NCBI GenBank assembly: GCA_004297625.1
Contig: SCTY01000003.1
Span: forward strand, 496,001 to 560,000
DNA: 64,000 nucleotides
DNA from: Betaproteobacteria bacterium
Lineage (GTDB): Bacteria; Pseudomonadota; Gammaproteobacteria; Burkholderiales; SG8-39
Direction of reading: 5' to 3'
Notes under the pieces: model-generated
Database searches by the model: none
Seen by the model: only the letters and a program-made list of their open reading frames with translations
What the model was told of the DNA's origin: nothing
In this document: positions 32,637-42,179 of the stretch, in pieces
How the letters are laid out: each line of letters starts with the position of its first letter
How positions within the stretch are numbered: position 1 is the stretch's first letter
Position numbers and translations under genes: made by a program

Positions 32637-33100
32637 TGCGGCTCCTCCACGGGAACCGCCTTCAGCTTCGCCTGCGAGGCAAAGGCCGCCGCCGCATCCG
32701 GGGTCGTGGCGTAGGACTGCATCTTCTGCAGCTCTGCGGCGTTCGGCTGGGCGTTGACGATCTGCTCGGCATCCAGGCCGCGCACTCCCGTAGTGACCTG
32801 GGTGCCGCTCGCGCCGGTGCGCGCCACGCTGAAGATCTGCGACAGGCCGCTTTCTCCCTGCCGGCCCGGCGTGCCGTAGCGCAGCGCAAGCATCTTCACC
32901 CAGCCTTCCGCGCCGGCCGCCTTTACGCGGCTCCAGCCGCCGCGGCGCTCGACCACCTCGACGCTCGTATTTTCCTGCAGCTCCGACACCGTCGCCGCGT
33001 CGGTGGCCGGCTCTTTCTTGAGCTCGGTGGCGCGGATCACGGTGGCGGGCTCCGCCCAGGCGAGGAGCGGGAGCAGAAGCAGGATCCAGATTGCTTTCAT
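32633..33100 (-). CDS. SH3-domain exported protein
   Basis: The 155-residue protein has a short signal peptide ('MKAIWILLLLPLLAWA') and a bacterial SH3 domain at about residues 20-75 ('ATVIRATELKKEPATDAATVSELQENTSVEVVERRGGWSRVKA', 'GWVKMLALRYG'), usually a cell-wall or protein-binding module. The remaining 75 residues are less ordered and end 'KAVPVEEPQ'. It overlaps both neighbours by 4 bases (the cyclase gene upstream and the M48 gene downstream), so the three are translationally coupled. The order suggests an envelope function shared with the M48 protease; the ligand is unknown. Confidence 0.85.
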   Translation of the reverse strand: MKAIWILLLLPLLAWAEPATVIRATELKKEPATDAATVSELQENTSVEVVERRGGWSRVKAAGAEGWVKMLALRYGTPGRQGESGLSQIFSVARTGASGTQVTTGVRGLDAEQIVNAQPNAAELQKMQSYATTPDAAAAFASQAKLKAVPVEEPQ

Positions 33101-34911
33101 GGCTTGCGGCGCGGCTCGAACAACTCTACCGGCTGCGCGCGCCCTTTGACAGGGAAAGTTCCGCAGGAAACGAATTCGAAGGCGTCGCCGCAGCGCTCGA
33201 CGGTGTCGCGCGACACGAGGATGCGGCGCTTCGCTTCCTTGGTGAGCCCCTCGATGCGGCTCGCGAGGTTTACGGTGTCGCCGATCGCCGTGTACTCGCG
33301 GCGCTTCTCGGAGCCGATGAGGCCCACCACCGCACGGCCCGAATGGATGCCGATGCCGACGTCGAAGTCGCGCACCGCGTCGCCGAGCCGGCGCTTGAAC
33401 TCGGCGAGCGTGTCGGCCATGTCGAGCGCGCAGGCGACGGCATGGCGCGCGTGCTCGGCGTCGTCGAGCGGCGCGCCCCATAGCGCCATGATCGCGTCGC
33501 CGATGAACTTGTCGAGCGAGCCGCCGTGGCGGAACACCACGTCGACCTGCATCGAGAAGTAGCGGTTGAGAAGCGCGACCACCTCCTCCGGCTTGCGGGT
33601 CTCGGAGAGCGTGGTGAAGCCGCGGATATCGGAGAAAAGCAGCGTCACCTCGCGCGCTTGCCCGGCGCCTTCGATGCCGCCGCGCTCCACGAGCTGCTTG
33701 ACCACATGCGGATTGACGAAGCGCGAGAACATGGCGATCGCTTCGCGCCGCGCGCGGCGCTCGCGCAGGTGCTCGGCGACGGCGCCTGCGGCATAGAAGG
33801 TCCATGCCGCCGCAAGCGGGGTGAGCACCGGGATGAGGAGCAGCCGGCCCGCGGCGAACCACGCCGACACAAGCACCGTCACCGAAGCGATCGCAAGCCC
33901 CGCGCCGATCACGCGCGTATCGGTATTCACCTTCAAGCCGGCGAACACGAGCGAAATGAGGACGCAGCCCAGCAACGCGCTCCACCAGAGCGGCGCGTAG
34001 CGCATCTGGCGGCCGTTCTTCAGGTTCTCGATCGCGGTGCCGAGAATCTCGGCGCCGCGATGCAGGCTCGAAAGCGGGGTGACGCGCAGATCCTGCAGGC
34101 CGCTCGCCGCGGCGCCGACGATCACGATCTTGCCGGCGAATTCGTCGGCCGGACGTTTGCGCGCGGAGCGGTTGAACTCTTCGTACAGGTCGCTGAACGA
34201 GGCACGCGGAAAGCTGTGCGCGGCTCCGCGCCAGGCGAGCACCAGGTCGTCCTGGTCGGGAACGGGAAAGCCGAGCTCCAGGGCGACGCGCGCGGCGAGC
34301 GAAGGGATTTGCCAGCCGCCGACGGTTTCGCGCAGCAGGTAGCGCCGACCCACGCCGTCCGCGTCTTCGGTGAAGCTGATGAGGCCGGTGCGGGCGTAGG
34401 TGCTCGCGGGAAGCGCGAGCGGCGGCACGACTGCAGCGCGCGCGCCGGGATCCGCCGCCTTCGAACGGATGAGGCCGAGCTCGGGGGCGAGTTGAGCAAG
34501 CAGCGCGCCGTTCTCGTCGCCGCGGGCGGGCAGGCGCAGGAGCGGAAAATAGACGTTCGCATACTTCGCCGCGGTTTCGCCGAACGCGGCGTCGTCCTGC
34601 GGGCGGAACCGGTCGGCCTCGGTGAACAGCACGTCGAAGACGACGGCGCGCGGCTTCTGTGCTTCCAGTCCCTCCACGAGATCGGAATAGACCACGCGCG
34701 GCCAGGGCCAGCGCCCGGCCTCCTTTTCCATGGCCGCAAGGCTCTTTTCGTCGATATCGACGAGCACGATGTCCGGGTCGGGGGAGAGCAACGCCGCCTG
34801 CGTGCGCACGAAGCTGTCGAGCAGGCGGTTCTCCAGCGCCCGCATGAAGGGGAACGCGACGATGCCCAGGGCGAGGACCGCAGCCGCGAGCGACGGCAGC
34901 GCGCGGCTCAT
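33097..34911 (-). CDS. CHASE2-domain adenylate/guanylate cyclase
   Basis: The 604-residue protein has an N-terminal membrane helix, a periplasmic CHASE2 sensor (about residues 25-310, with 'DPDIVLVDIDEKSLAAMEKEAGRWPWPR' and 'GKIVIVGAAASGLQDLRVTP'), then three membrane helices (about 325-395). A class III cyclase domain follows from about 420, with metal aspartates in 'LLFSDIRGFTTLSE' and 'LDKFIGDAIMALWGAP', and 'EYTAIGDTVNLASRIEG'. ATG 34911 is preferred; the frame extends far upstream only as a shadow of the next gene. It overlaps genes on both sides by 4 bases. The cyclic nucleotide could be read by the membrane cNMP-binding protein at 9445, which is speculation. Confidence 0.92.
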   Translation of the reverse strand: MSRALPSLAAAVLALGIVAFPFMRALENRLLDSFVRTQAALLSPDPDIVLVDIDEKSLAAMEKEAGRWPWPRVVYSDLVEGLEAQKPRAVVFDVLFTEADRFRPQDDAAFGETAAKYANVYFPLLRLPARGDENGALLAQLAPELGLIRSKAADPGARAAVVPPLALPASTYARTGLISFTEDADGVGRRYLLRETVGGWQIPSLAARVALELGFPVPDQDDLVLAWRGAAHSFPRASFSDLYEEFNRSARKRPADEFAGKIVIVGAAASGLQDLRVTPLSSLHRGAEILGTAIENLKNGRQMRYAPLWWSALLGCVLISLVFAGLKVNTDTRVIGAGLAIASVTVLVSAWFAAGRLLLIPVLTPLAAAWTFYAAGAVAEHLRERRARREAIAMFSRFVNPHVVKQLVERGGIEGAGQAREVTLLFSDIRGFTTLSETRKPEEVVALLNRYFSMQVDVVFRHGGSLDKFIGDAIMALWGAPLDDAEHARHAVACALDMADTLAEFKRRLGDAVRDFDVGIGIHSGRAVVGLIGSEKRREYTAIGDTVNLASRIEGLTKEAKRRILVSRDTVERCGDAFEFVSCGTFPVKGRAQPVELFEPRRKP

Positions 34912-35801
34912 TTGCCCTGCAGCGTCTCTCTCAGCACGTGGAACAGGTCGACGCTCGCGTCGATCTCGTCGCGGTTGATCGACACGCTTTCCACGTTCAC
35001 CCCGAGCGGAATGTGCTCGCGGTACGGCTGATCCAGGATGCGCCGCAGGTTGTCGCGGCAGATCTCGATCGACTTGGCGAGCGGCTGCGCGGCGCCGAAG
35101 ATCGCGCGCTCGGTCTCGCGCGCCACCCTGACGCCGAGCCAGCGGATGAACGCGAGCGTCTTCTCGCGCCCGCAGGGCGCAAAGGTGAGGATCACGCGCC
35201 GCGGCTCGACGCCGGCGCCGCGGCAGTCGCGCAGGTAGTCGCGCAGCAGCCGCTCGGTCGGCCGCGCGTGGTACACGGTCTGCGAGATGAAGTAGGCGCA
35301 GCCCTCGATGCCCTTGGCAAGAAGCCGCGCCGCTTCGCTGCGGTCGAGGCCGTGCCGCTCCGCGATCACGACACCGCCGACCGTGAACCCCGCCGCATGG
35401 CTGGCCGCGATCCGGATCGCGCGCGAAAGCGGCAGCGGGTAGCGCACGCCGGAGGTTGGACGGCCGACGACCGAGACGAAGCGCGTGCCGTAGGCGTGGG
35501 CCGCGTCGAAGAGCCATGCGTTCCAGCCTCCCTCGTCCAGATTTCCCAGGCTCTTGTAGGTGATCGCAGGCCGGCCGCAGCGCTCGACGAGGAGCCGCGC
35601 GTACTCGCGCGGATCGATGGTGCGGATGAACGGAAACGGGCGCGGCAGATCGGTGCGCCCGGTTTCATCCTGGATGTCGTACACCACCACCGCGTCGAGC
35701 GGCAGGCCCTTCAGCCGGGCGGCGAGCTTGTCGGCGGCGGCCTCCACTGCGCCCTGCGGCGTTCCCAGCCGCGGCGGGGTGGTGCCGTAAAGCAGGTTCA
35801 T
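34908..35801 (-). CDS. Methylenetetrahydrofolate reductase-like protein
   Basis: This 297-residue TIM-barrel protein resembles the MetF/MTHFR superfamily. It has 'NLLYGTTPPR' at the start, 'VVVYDIQDETGRTDLPRPFPFIRTIDPREYARLL' near residues 40-75, 'VGRPTSGVRYPLPLSRAI' near 130, and 'ILTFAPCGREKTLAFIRWLGV' near 220. It is divergent from E. coli MetF, so whether it reduces methylenetetrahydrofolate or uses another C1 substrate is not certain. Context helps: it lies downstream of ahcY under an SAH riboswitch, where metF genes are known to occur. It overlaps the ketopantoate reductase gene upstream and the cyclase gene downstream by 4 bases each. Confidence 0.75.
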   Translation of the reverse strand: MNLLYGTTPPRLGTPQGAVEAAADKLAARLKGLPLDAVVVYDIQDETGRTDLPRPFPFIRTIDPREYARLLVERCGRPAITYKSLGNLDEGGWNAWLFDAAHAYGTRFVSVVGRPTSGVRYPLPLSRAIRIAASHAAGFTVGGVVIAERHGLDRSEAARLLAKGIEGCAYFISQTVYHARPTERLLRDYLRDCRGAGVEPRRVILTFAPCGREKTLAFIRWLGVRVARETERAIFGAAQPLAKSIEICRDNLRRILDQPYREHIPLGVNVESVSINRDEIDASVDLFHVLRETLQGK

Positions 35802-36712
35802 CGGCCGCCGATATGGGGCTTCAGCGCCGCGTACACCGAGCGGTTGACCGGCGCGTCGAATCCCGCCTCGCGCGCCATGCGCGCCACCGCGCCGCACAGC
35901 CAGGGCGCCTCGAGCCGGCCGCCGCGCTCGAGGTCGTGCGCCATGGAAGCGCGCATTTCATGCGGCAACGTCTCGGCGAAGGCGAGACGGCCCTCGACGA
36001 AGTCTTCGGCAAGCGGGACGCCGCGCGCCTTTCCCACCTTCCAGGTCTCGCGCATTGCCTGCTCGAAAAGCCAGCGAAGCTCGGGGTCCTTGCGCACCAC
36101 GCCGAGCGACGTGCGGGCAACCGCGGTCGCGCTGCTCACGCCGACGAGGAATACGAACTTCTGCCAGATGACGCGCACGATGTCGTCGGAAAGGGTGGCA
36201 TTGATTCGCGCTTCCTGGCATGCGGCGTGAAACGCCTGCGCCGCCGGGCGTTGCGCCGGCACGAGCGGCCCGAATTCCAGTCCAGCCATCGTGCCGGTGT
36301 GCTCAATGACGCCGGGCTCGGCAATGCGGGTCGCTATGTACGCCGATCCGCCGAGCACCTGCTCTTTCGGAAAGATGCGGCCAAGGCGCTCGCTGGACTC
36401 GACGCCGTTCTGGAACGGAATGAGCACCGTGTGCTTGCCGACGACCGGCCGCAAGCGCTCGGCGGCGCTTTCGGTGTCCCACAGTTTGACCGCAAAGAGC
36501 ACGACGTCGACCGGCTCGGCTTGCGCCGGATTCTCGTACGCCCTGACCTTGAGCCGCGCATCGCCGAGTGCGCTCTTGATAGTCAGGCCATTCTCGTTCA
36601 GCGCCTGAAGATGCCGGCCGCGCGCGAAGAACACGAGGTCATGCCCGGCCTGCTGCAGCCGGGCGCCGAAGTAGCCGCCGACGCCGCCGGCTCCCATCGC
36701 GGCGATGCGCAT
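35798..36712 (-). CDS. 2-dehydropantoate 2-reductase (ketopantoate reductase family)
   Basis: This full-length 304-residue ketopantoate reductase-family protein begins 'MRIAAMGAGGVGGYFGARLQQAG' (NADP-binding) and has 'VLFAVKLWDT', 'IPFQNGVESSERL' near residue 100, and 'GGSAYIATRIAEPGVIEHTG'. The catalytic lysine is in 'VIWQKFVFLVGVSSATAV' near residue 175. The usual late glutamate position reads 'SMAHDLERGGRLEAPWLCGAV' near 255. It starts one base after the ahcY stop and sits inside the riboswitch-controlled chain. The true substrate may be ketopantoate or another 2-oxo acid; many members of this family are promiscuous. Confidence 0.85.
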   Translation of the reverse strand: MRIAAMGAGGVGGYFGARLQQAGHDLVFFARGRHLQALNENGLTIKSALGDARLKVRAYENPAQAEPVDVVLFAVKLWDTESAAERLRPVVGKHTVLIPFQNGVESSERLGRIFPKEQVLGGSAYIATRIAEPGVIEHTGTMAGLEFGPLVPAQRPAAQAFHAACQEARINATLSDDIVRVIWQKFVFLVGVSSATAVARTSLGVVRKDPELRWLFEQAMRETWKVGKARGVPLAEDFVEGRLAFAETLPHEMRASMAHDLERGGRLEAPWLCGAVARMAREAGFDAPVNRSVYAALKPHIGGR

Positions 36713-36713
36713 C

Positions 36714-38120
<1,407 letters not shown>

Positions 38121-38143
38121 TGCAACGGATCTCCTCAGAAAGC

Positions 38144-38176
38144 AAAAAGCGCCCGCACCGTTTCCGATGCGAGCGC
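38144..38176 (-). terminator. Regulatory terminator in the ahcY leader
   Basis: On the minus strand, GCGCTCGCATCG, a GAAA loop, and CGGTGCGGGCGC pair fully if two G-U pairs are allowed, and five T residues follow. The 5' arm shares its GCGCTC with the last conserved segment of the SAH riboswitch, so aptamer folding and terminator formation are mutually exclusive. It lies 24 bases before the ahcY ATG. Confidence 0.85.
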
Positions 38177-38239
38177 CGTTGAATTTAGCTGAGCCTGACC
38201 CCTTTACCGCTTGGAAGGGACGCAACGCTCCTCAGCGGG
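38171..38239 (-). promoter_or_regulatory. SAH riboswitch aptamer upstream of ahcY
   Basis: The leader, read on the minus strand, contains 'CGCTGAGGAGCGTTGCG' followed some 45 bases later by 'GGCTCAGC' and 'CAACGGCGCTC', the conserved blocks of the SAH riboswitch found before ahcY in beta- and gammaproteobacteria. GCTGAG (38231-38236) pairs with CTCAGC (38188-38193) to form P1. The GAGCG and GTTG segments are complementary to CGCTC and CAAC at 38171-38181, giving the pseudoknot. Ligand binding would hold 38171-38176 away from the terminator stem and switch the operon on. Confidence 0.88.
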
Positions 38240-38272
38240 CGAAATTCTAACGCCTCCGCTAACATGCGGGCA

Positions 38273-38404
38273 ATGGCCGCAGACGCTTCAAAGGGAGGGG
38301 CGCCGGGGGCTAGCAACCCGGCTGCGATCGAAAAGTTCATCTCTCGCTGGAATGCGGCGAGCGGTCCCGAGCGCGCCAACTACCAGCTCTTCCTGACGGC
38401 CCTG
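38273..38404 (+). pseudogene. N-terminal fragment of an MmeI-type DNA methyltransferase
   Basis: From the ATG at 38273 the frame reads 'NPAAIEKFISRWNAASGP' then 'ERANYQLFLTAL'. This matches the start of the large class of DNA methyltransferase/restriction enzymes that begin 'IEKFIARW..SG.SERANYQLFL.ELCDLLGV', as I remember them. The match stops after about 43 codons and the frame runs straight into a nucleotidyltransferase remnant, so more than 800 residues of the enzyme are gone. It is a relic of a lost restriction-modification gene. Its fusion to the next relic suggests a deletion that joined two neighbouring accessory genes. Confidence 0.6.
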
Positions 38405-38772
38405 AACGACGATGGTGACCTCCCGGAAGGCATTCATGTCGCTGCCTGGGCGTAGTTCAGCGAATGCTTCGGGAAGGCTACGGCAACTCGCGTTCGCGCA
38501 CTTGCGCGTTTGCAGTATTTGCATGAGCTTGCGGTCCGGACCGGGAAGCTCAAGAACTTGTATGTGTTCGGTAGTTTCGTATCTGCGACACCGGAGCCGC
38601 GCGATGTCGATCTGGTGCTGGTAATGGCGTCGGACTTCCGTGTCGAGGATTGTCCGCGCGAAAGCCGCTAAGAGAAGGCATGCTCTCGGAGCCATTGATG
38701 CGGGAATTTCTGGAAACCTGGCAGATCAAACGCGATGGAAGTAAACGTGGCATAGTGGCAATCGAACCATGA
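38405..38772 (+). pseudogene. Broken DUF6932-type nucleotidyltransferase-like gene
   Basis: The remnant reads 'DDGDLPEGIHVAAWA', then an in-frame stop (TAG near 38453), then 'FSECFGKATATRVRALARLQYLHELAVRTG', the nucleotidyltransferase-like 'YVFGSFVSATPEPRDVDLVLVM' (GSF...DVD), and 'RVEDCPRESR' before a second stop. After a gap the tail 'EGMLSEPLMREFLETWQIKRD' appears in a different frame and ends at 38772. One nonsense mutation plus an internal deletion have inactivated the gene. Its order before a small helical protein gene matches a recurrent two-gene unit that may be toxin-antitoxin-like. Confidence 0.65.
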
Positions 38773-38966
38773 TCCGCAACGACCAGGAATTGGTAGCGAC
38801 TCGGGGCCGCATGGAGGCGCTCGAGCGGACGCTCAGTGCGCTGCGAAAGACGGCGCGCTCCGAGGAGTGGCCGGCGCTCAGCTCGGGCTATCGCTTGGAG
38901 ATCGAGCGCATGCAAGGCGAAATCCTCGACTATCTTGTCGAGCGTGCGCCTGCGGATGCCAAGTAG
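38769..38966 (+). CDS. Small helical protein, partner of the broken nucleotidyltransferase
   Basis: The 65-residue protein is predicted almost entirely helical ('IRNDQELVATRGRMEALERTLSALRKTARSEEWPALSSGYRLEIERMQGEILDYLVERA'). It has no signal peptide or membrane helix. Its ATG overlaps the stop of the nucleotidyltransferase remnant by 4 bases (ATGA), the usual coupling of such pairs. The start 'MIRNDQEL' and end 'IERMQGEILDYL' are typical of a small family that I recall next to DUF6932-type genes. If the pair is a toxin-antitoxin system, this surviving partner, still with an intact frame, would be the antitoxin. That is inference. Confidence 0.6.
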   Translation: MIRNDQELVATRGRMEALERTLSALRKTARSEEWPALSSGYRLEIERMQGEILDYLVERAPADAK

Positions 38967-38996
38967 ATCGCTAAGCGCCGTTTCCGGAATCGCGGC

Positions 38997-40115
38997 TTAG
39001 ACGCCGCCCCATACTTCGGTCGCGGTGTCGATGCACAGCCGCAGCTTCGCCTTTTCCTGCTCGACGCTGAGGACGTTGCCGTGGTGCGTGCTGGAGAAGC
39101 CGCATTGCGGGCTGAGGCACAGGTTGTCGAGCGGCACGTACTTGGACGCCGCCTCGATGCGCCGCTCGAGGTGATCCTTGGACTCGAGCTCGGGCACCTT
39201 GGAGCTCACCAGCCCCAGCACCACGATCTTGCCCTTGGGCACGAAGCGCAGCGGCTCGAAGCCGCCGGCGCGCTCGGTGTCGTACTCGAGGAAGAAGGCG
39301 TCGACGTCGAGGCCCGTGAACACGCGCTCGGCGACGAAATCGGCGTAGGCGCCGCTCGCCAGCCAGGTGCTCTTGAAGTTGCCGCGGCAGGTGTGGATCG
39401 CGACCGTCATGTCGTCGGGCACGTCGCGGATCGCCGCGTTCACCGCCTTGGCGTACATCTCGGCGTCATTTTTCGGATCATCGCCGAGCTTCTTGAACTG
39501 CTCCTGCACCTTCGGGTCGCCCCACATCGCGATCGTGGTGTCGTCGATCTGCAGGTAGCGGCAGCCGGCCTTGTAGAGGTCGGCGATCTCCTCGCGGTAG
39601 CACTGCGTGAGATCGGCCCAGAACAGCTCCAGGTCGGGATAGGTTTTCTTCAGCGAGGCGCGGTCGGCGCGCGCGTGCAGCATGGCCGGGGACGGCATGG
39701 TGAACTTCGGCATGCCCTTCTTCACCACCGACTTCAGGAACTTGAAATGCTCGAGCATGCTGGGCTTCGAGCGCCGCAGCTTGCCGGTGACCATCATCGT
39801 CGGCGGCTGCTCGCGCGTGCCCTTGAATTTCGCGTCGCCGTAGATGTCGCCATGCCCCAGCTCGACGCCGTCGAAGCCGTGCAGGAAGTCGATGTGCCAC
39901 CAGTCGCGGCGGAACTCGCCGTCGGTGATCGAGGGAAGCCCGATGTCTTCCTGCAGCTTCACCACCTCGCGGATCAGGCGGTCCTCGGCCTGCTTCAGCT
40001 CGGCCGCCGAAGCCTTGCCCTGGCGCACCTTCTCGCGCAGGTCGTGCAACTCATGCGGACGCAGCAGGCTGCCGACGTGGTCGGCGCGAAACGGAGGCTT
40101 GTTACGGGTCGCCAT
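38997..40115 (-). CDS. MetE C-terminal-type (cobalamin-independent) methyltransferase
   Basis: The 372-residue protein corresponds to the catalytic half of MetE without the N-terminal barrel. It has 'RADHVGSLLRP' at residues 9-19, 'ITDGEFRRDWWHIDFL' near 62, and 'YLQIDDTTIAM' near 185. 'AIHTCRGNFKST' near 240 and 'LCLSPQCGFSSTHHGN' near 338 supply the zinc-binding His/Cys and Cys residues. It would transfer a methyl group to a thiol such as homocysteine; the methyl donor of this short group is not always methyltetrahydrofolate. ATG 40115 has AAGGAA in front, 13 bases after metK, so metK and this gene form an operon in the methionine cycle. Confidence 0.85.
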   Translation of the reverse strand: MATRNKPPFRADHVGSLLRPHELHDLREKVRQGKASAAELKQAEDRLIREVVKLQEDIGLPSITDGEFRRDWWHIDFLHGFDGVELGHGDIYGDAKFKGTREQPPTMMVTGKLRRSKPSMLEHFKFLKSVVKKGMPKFTMPSPAMLHARADRASLKKTYPDLELFWADLTQCYREEIADLYKAGCRYLQIDDTTIAMWGDPKVQEQFKKLGDDPKNDAEMYAKAVNAAIRDVPDDMTVAIHTCRGNFKSTWLASGAYADFVAERVFTGLDVDAFFLEYDTERAGGFEPLRFVPKGKIVVLGLVSSKVPELESKDHLERRIEAASKYVPLDNLCLSPQCGFSSTHHGNVLSVEQEKAKLRLCIDTATEVWGGV

Positions 40116-40128
40116 GACGGTTCCTTTT

Positions 40129-41286
40129 TTACGCGGCTTCCTTGAGCGCGAGCGCCTTGTCAGTCGCTTCCCAGGTGAACTCGGGCTCTTCGCGGCCGAA
40201 GTGGCCGTACGCCGCGGTCTTCTCGTAGATCGGCCGCAGCAGGTCGAGCATCTGGATGATGCCTTTCGGGCGCAGATCGAAGTTCGCCTGCACCAGCTGA
40301 GAGAGCTTGTCGTCGGAGAGCTTGCCCGTGCCGTGGGTGGTGACCATGACGCTCGTGGGCTTCGCCACGCCGATGGCATACGAGACCTGTACCAGGCACT
40401 TGGACGCAAGGCCGGCTGCGACGATGTTCTTCGCGACGTAGCGCGCGGCGTACGCGGCGGAGCGGTCGACCTTGGAGGGGTCCTTGCCTGAAAACGCGCC
40501 GCCGCCGTGCGGCGCCGAGCCGCCGTAGGTGTCGACGATGATCTTGCGGCCGGTGAGCCCGCAATCTCCGCTCGGGCCGCCGATCTCGAAGCTGCCGGTC
40601 GGGTTCACGAGGTAACGCACCTTGCCCTTCACCATGTTCTTCGGCAGGACCGGCTTGATGATGTTCTCGACCACCGCCTCCTCGATTTGCTTGTGCGTGA
40701 GGCCGGGCGCGTGCTGCGTCGAGAGCACCACGGTGTCGATCGAATCGGGCTTGCCGTTCATGTAGCGCATCGTCACCTGGGACTTCGCGTCGGGGCGCAG
40801 CCACGCGAGGCGCCCGTCGCGGCGCACTTCGGCCTGGCGCTCGACCAGGCGGTGCGAAAGATAGATCGCCATCGGCATGAGGCTCGCGGTCTCGTCGCAG
40901 GCATAGCCGAACATGAGGCCCTGGTCGCCGGCACCCTGGTCGAGGTCGAGGCCCTTGCCCTCGTCGACGCCTTGGGCGATGTCGCGGGACTGCTCGCCGT
41001 AGGCCACGATGACGGTGCAGGTGTGGGTATCGAAGCCGATCATCGGGTCGGTGTAGCCGATGCGGCGGATCGTCTTGCGCGCGACCGCGTCGAAGTTGAC
41101 GCGCGCGTTGGTCGTGATCTCGCCCGCCAGCACCACGAGGTTGTTCTTGACCAGGGTCTCGGCGGCCACGCGCGAGCGCGGGTCCTGGGCTAGAATCGCG
41201 TCGAGCACCGCGTCCGAGATCTGGTCAGCGACCTTGTCGGGATGGCCCTCGGATACCGATTCAGAAGTAAACAGAAAATCGCTCAT
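40129..41286 (-). CDS. metK: S-adenosylmethionine synthetase
   Basis: MetK makes S-adenosylmethionine from methionine and ATP. The 385-residue protein has the family start '[26 protein letters not shown]', the signature '[16 protein letters not shown]' near residue 117, and the phosphate loop '[34 protein letters not shown]' near 262-295. ATG 41286 is 17 bases from the divergent acyltransferase start. With the MetE-like gene downstream and ahcY plus the MTHFR-like gene about 3 kb away, most of the activated methyl cycle is encoded within 7 kb. No SAM riboswitch is visible in the very short leader. Confidence 0.98.
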   Translation of the reverse strand: MSDFLFTSESVSEGHPDKVADQISDAVLDAILAQDPRSRVAAETLVKNNLVVLAGEITTNARVNFDAVARKTIRRIGYTDPMIGFDTHTCTVIVAYGEQSRDIAQGVDEGKGLDLDQGAGDQGLMFGYACDETASLMPMAIYLSHRLVERQAEVRRDGRLAWLRPDAKSQVTMRYMNGKPDSIDTVVLSTQHAPGLTHKQIEEAVVENIIKPVLPKNMVKGKVRYLVNPTGSFEIGGPSGDCGLTGRKIIVDTYGGSAPHGGGAFSGKDPSKVDRSAAYAARYVAKNIVAAGLASKCLVQVSYAIGVAKPTSVMVTTHGTGKLSDDKLSQLVQANFDLRPKGIIQMLDLLRPIYEKTAAYGHFGREEPEFTWEATDKALALKEAA

Positions 41287-41303
41287 TGCGTGCGCGCCTT
41301 CTT

Positions 41304-42179
41304 ATGGAAGGCCGCAAGGATACCAAAAACTTGTCACGGTTCCCCGGCGTGCTTCTCCGGCTCATCGCGAGACTGCCGCTGCCGTTTTTACACACGGTGG
41401 GAACCGTCCTCGGGTGGGCAATCTATGGGATATCGCCCGCGTACCGGCGCAATCTGCAGCGCAATATGCTGCAGGCGGGCTACGCCGATGCGCGCACGCG
41501 CCGGGAAGCAATCGCCTCGGCCGGCAAGATGCTGACCGAGCTGCCCGCCATCTGGTTCCGGCCGCACGACGAAGTGGCGTCGCTCGTGCGCGAGGTGATC
41601 GGCGGGGACGAGGCGCTCGCCGAGCGCGCGCGCGGCAAGCCGCTGCTTTTCCTCACGCCGCACATGGGCTGCTTCGAAATCACCGCGCAATACGCCGCGC
41701 TGCGCATGCCGATCACGGTGCTCTACCGGCCGCCGAAGCTCGGATGGCTCGAGCCGCTGATGCTCGAAGGGCGCGTGCGCACGAACGTGCGGCTCGCGCC
41801 TGCCGATGTGAGCGGCGTGCGCGAGCTCTTCAAGGCGCTGCAGCGCGGCGAGGCGGTCGGCTTCCTCCCGGACCAGGTGCCCGGCAAGGGGGAAGGGGAA
41901 TGGGCGGACTTCTTCGGCCGCCCCGCCTACACCATGACGCTCGCAGCAAGGCTCGCCGAGCGCGAAGGCGTCGCATGCTTCCTCGCCTATGGTCGTCGGC
42001 TGGAGCACGGACGCGGTTACTCCATCGTGCTTCGGCCTCTTCCGGAGAAACTCGAAGGAGAAACTGCGACAAGGCATCTCAACCGCGCGCTGGAGGAATT
42101 GGTGCGCGATTGTCCCGCGCAGTATCTGTGGAGCTATAACCGCTACAAGGTGCCGGCCGGCGCCCCGCCGCCGCCATGA
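41304..42179 (+). CDS. LpxL/HtrB-family lipid A acyltransferase (first copy)
   Basis: The 291-residue protein has an N-terminal hydrophobic stretch (about residues 12-40) and the catalytic HX4(D/E) motif as 'TPHMGCFEITAQYAA' near residue 120. 'TVLYRPPKLGWLEPLM' near 145 and 'GEAVGFLPDQVPGKGEGEWADFFGRPAYTMTLAARLA' near 185-220 are also present. Such enzymes add a secondary acyl chain to lipid A from acyl-ACP. ATG 41304 is chosen; the open frame begins with a TTG at 41286 that overlaps the metK start. The stop overlaps the next LpxL gene by 4 bases. Confidence 0.9.
   Translation: MEGRKDTKNLSRFPGVLLRLIARLPLPFLHTVGTVLGWAIYGISPAYRRNLQRNMLQAGYADARTRREAIASAGKMLTELPAIWFRPHDEVASLVREVIGGDEALAERARGKPLLFLTPHMGCFEITAQYAALRMPITVLYRPPKLGWLEPLMLEGRVRTNVRLAPADVSGVRELFKALQRGEAVGFLPDQVPGKGEGEWADFFGRPAYTMTLAARLAEREGVACFLAYGRRLEHGRGYSIVLRPLPEKLEGETATRHLNRALEELVRDCPAQYLWSYNRYKVPAGAPPPP

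Noticed and set aside
38188..38210. GGGGTCAG-like text in the ahcY leader considered as another REP-type element, as at 28140
   Set aside because: It lies inside the SAH aptamer, where the conserved P1 and pseudoknot blocks explain the sequence better.
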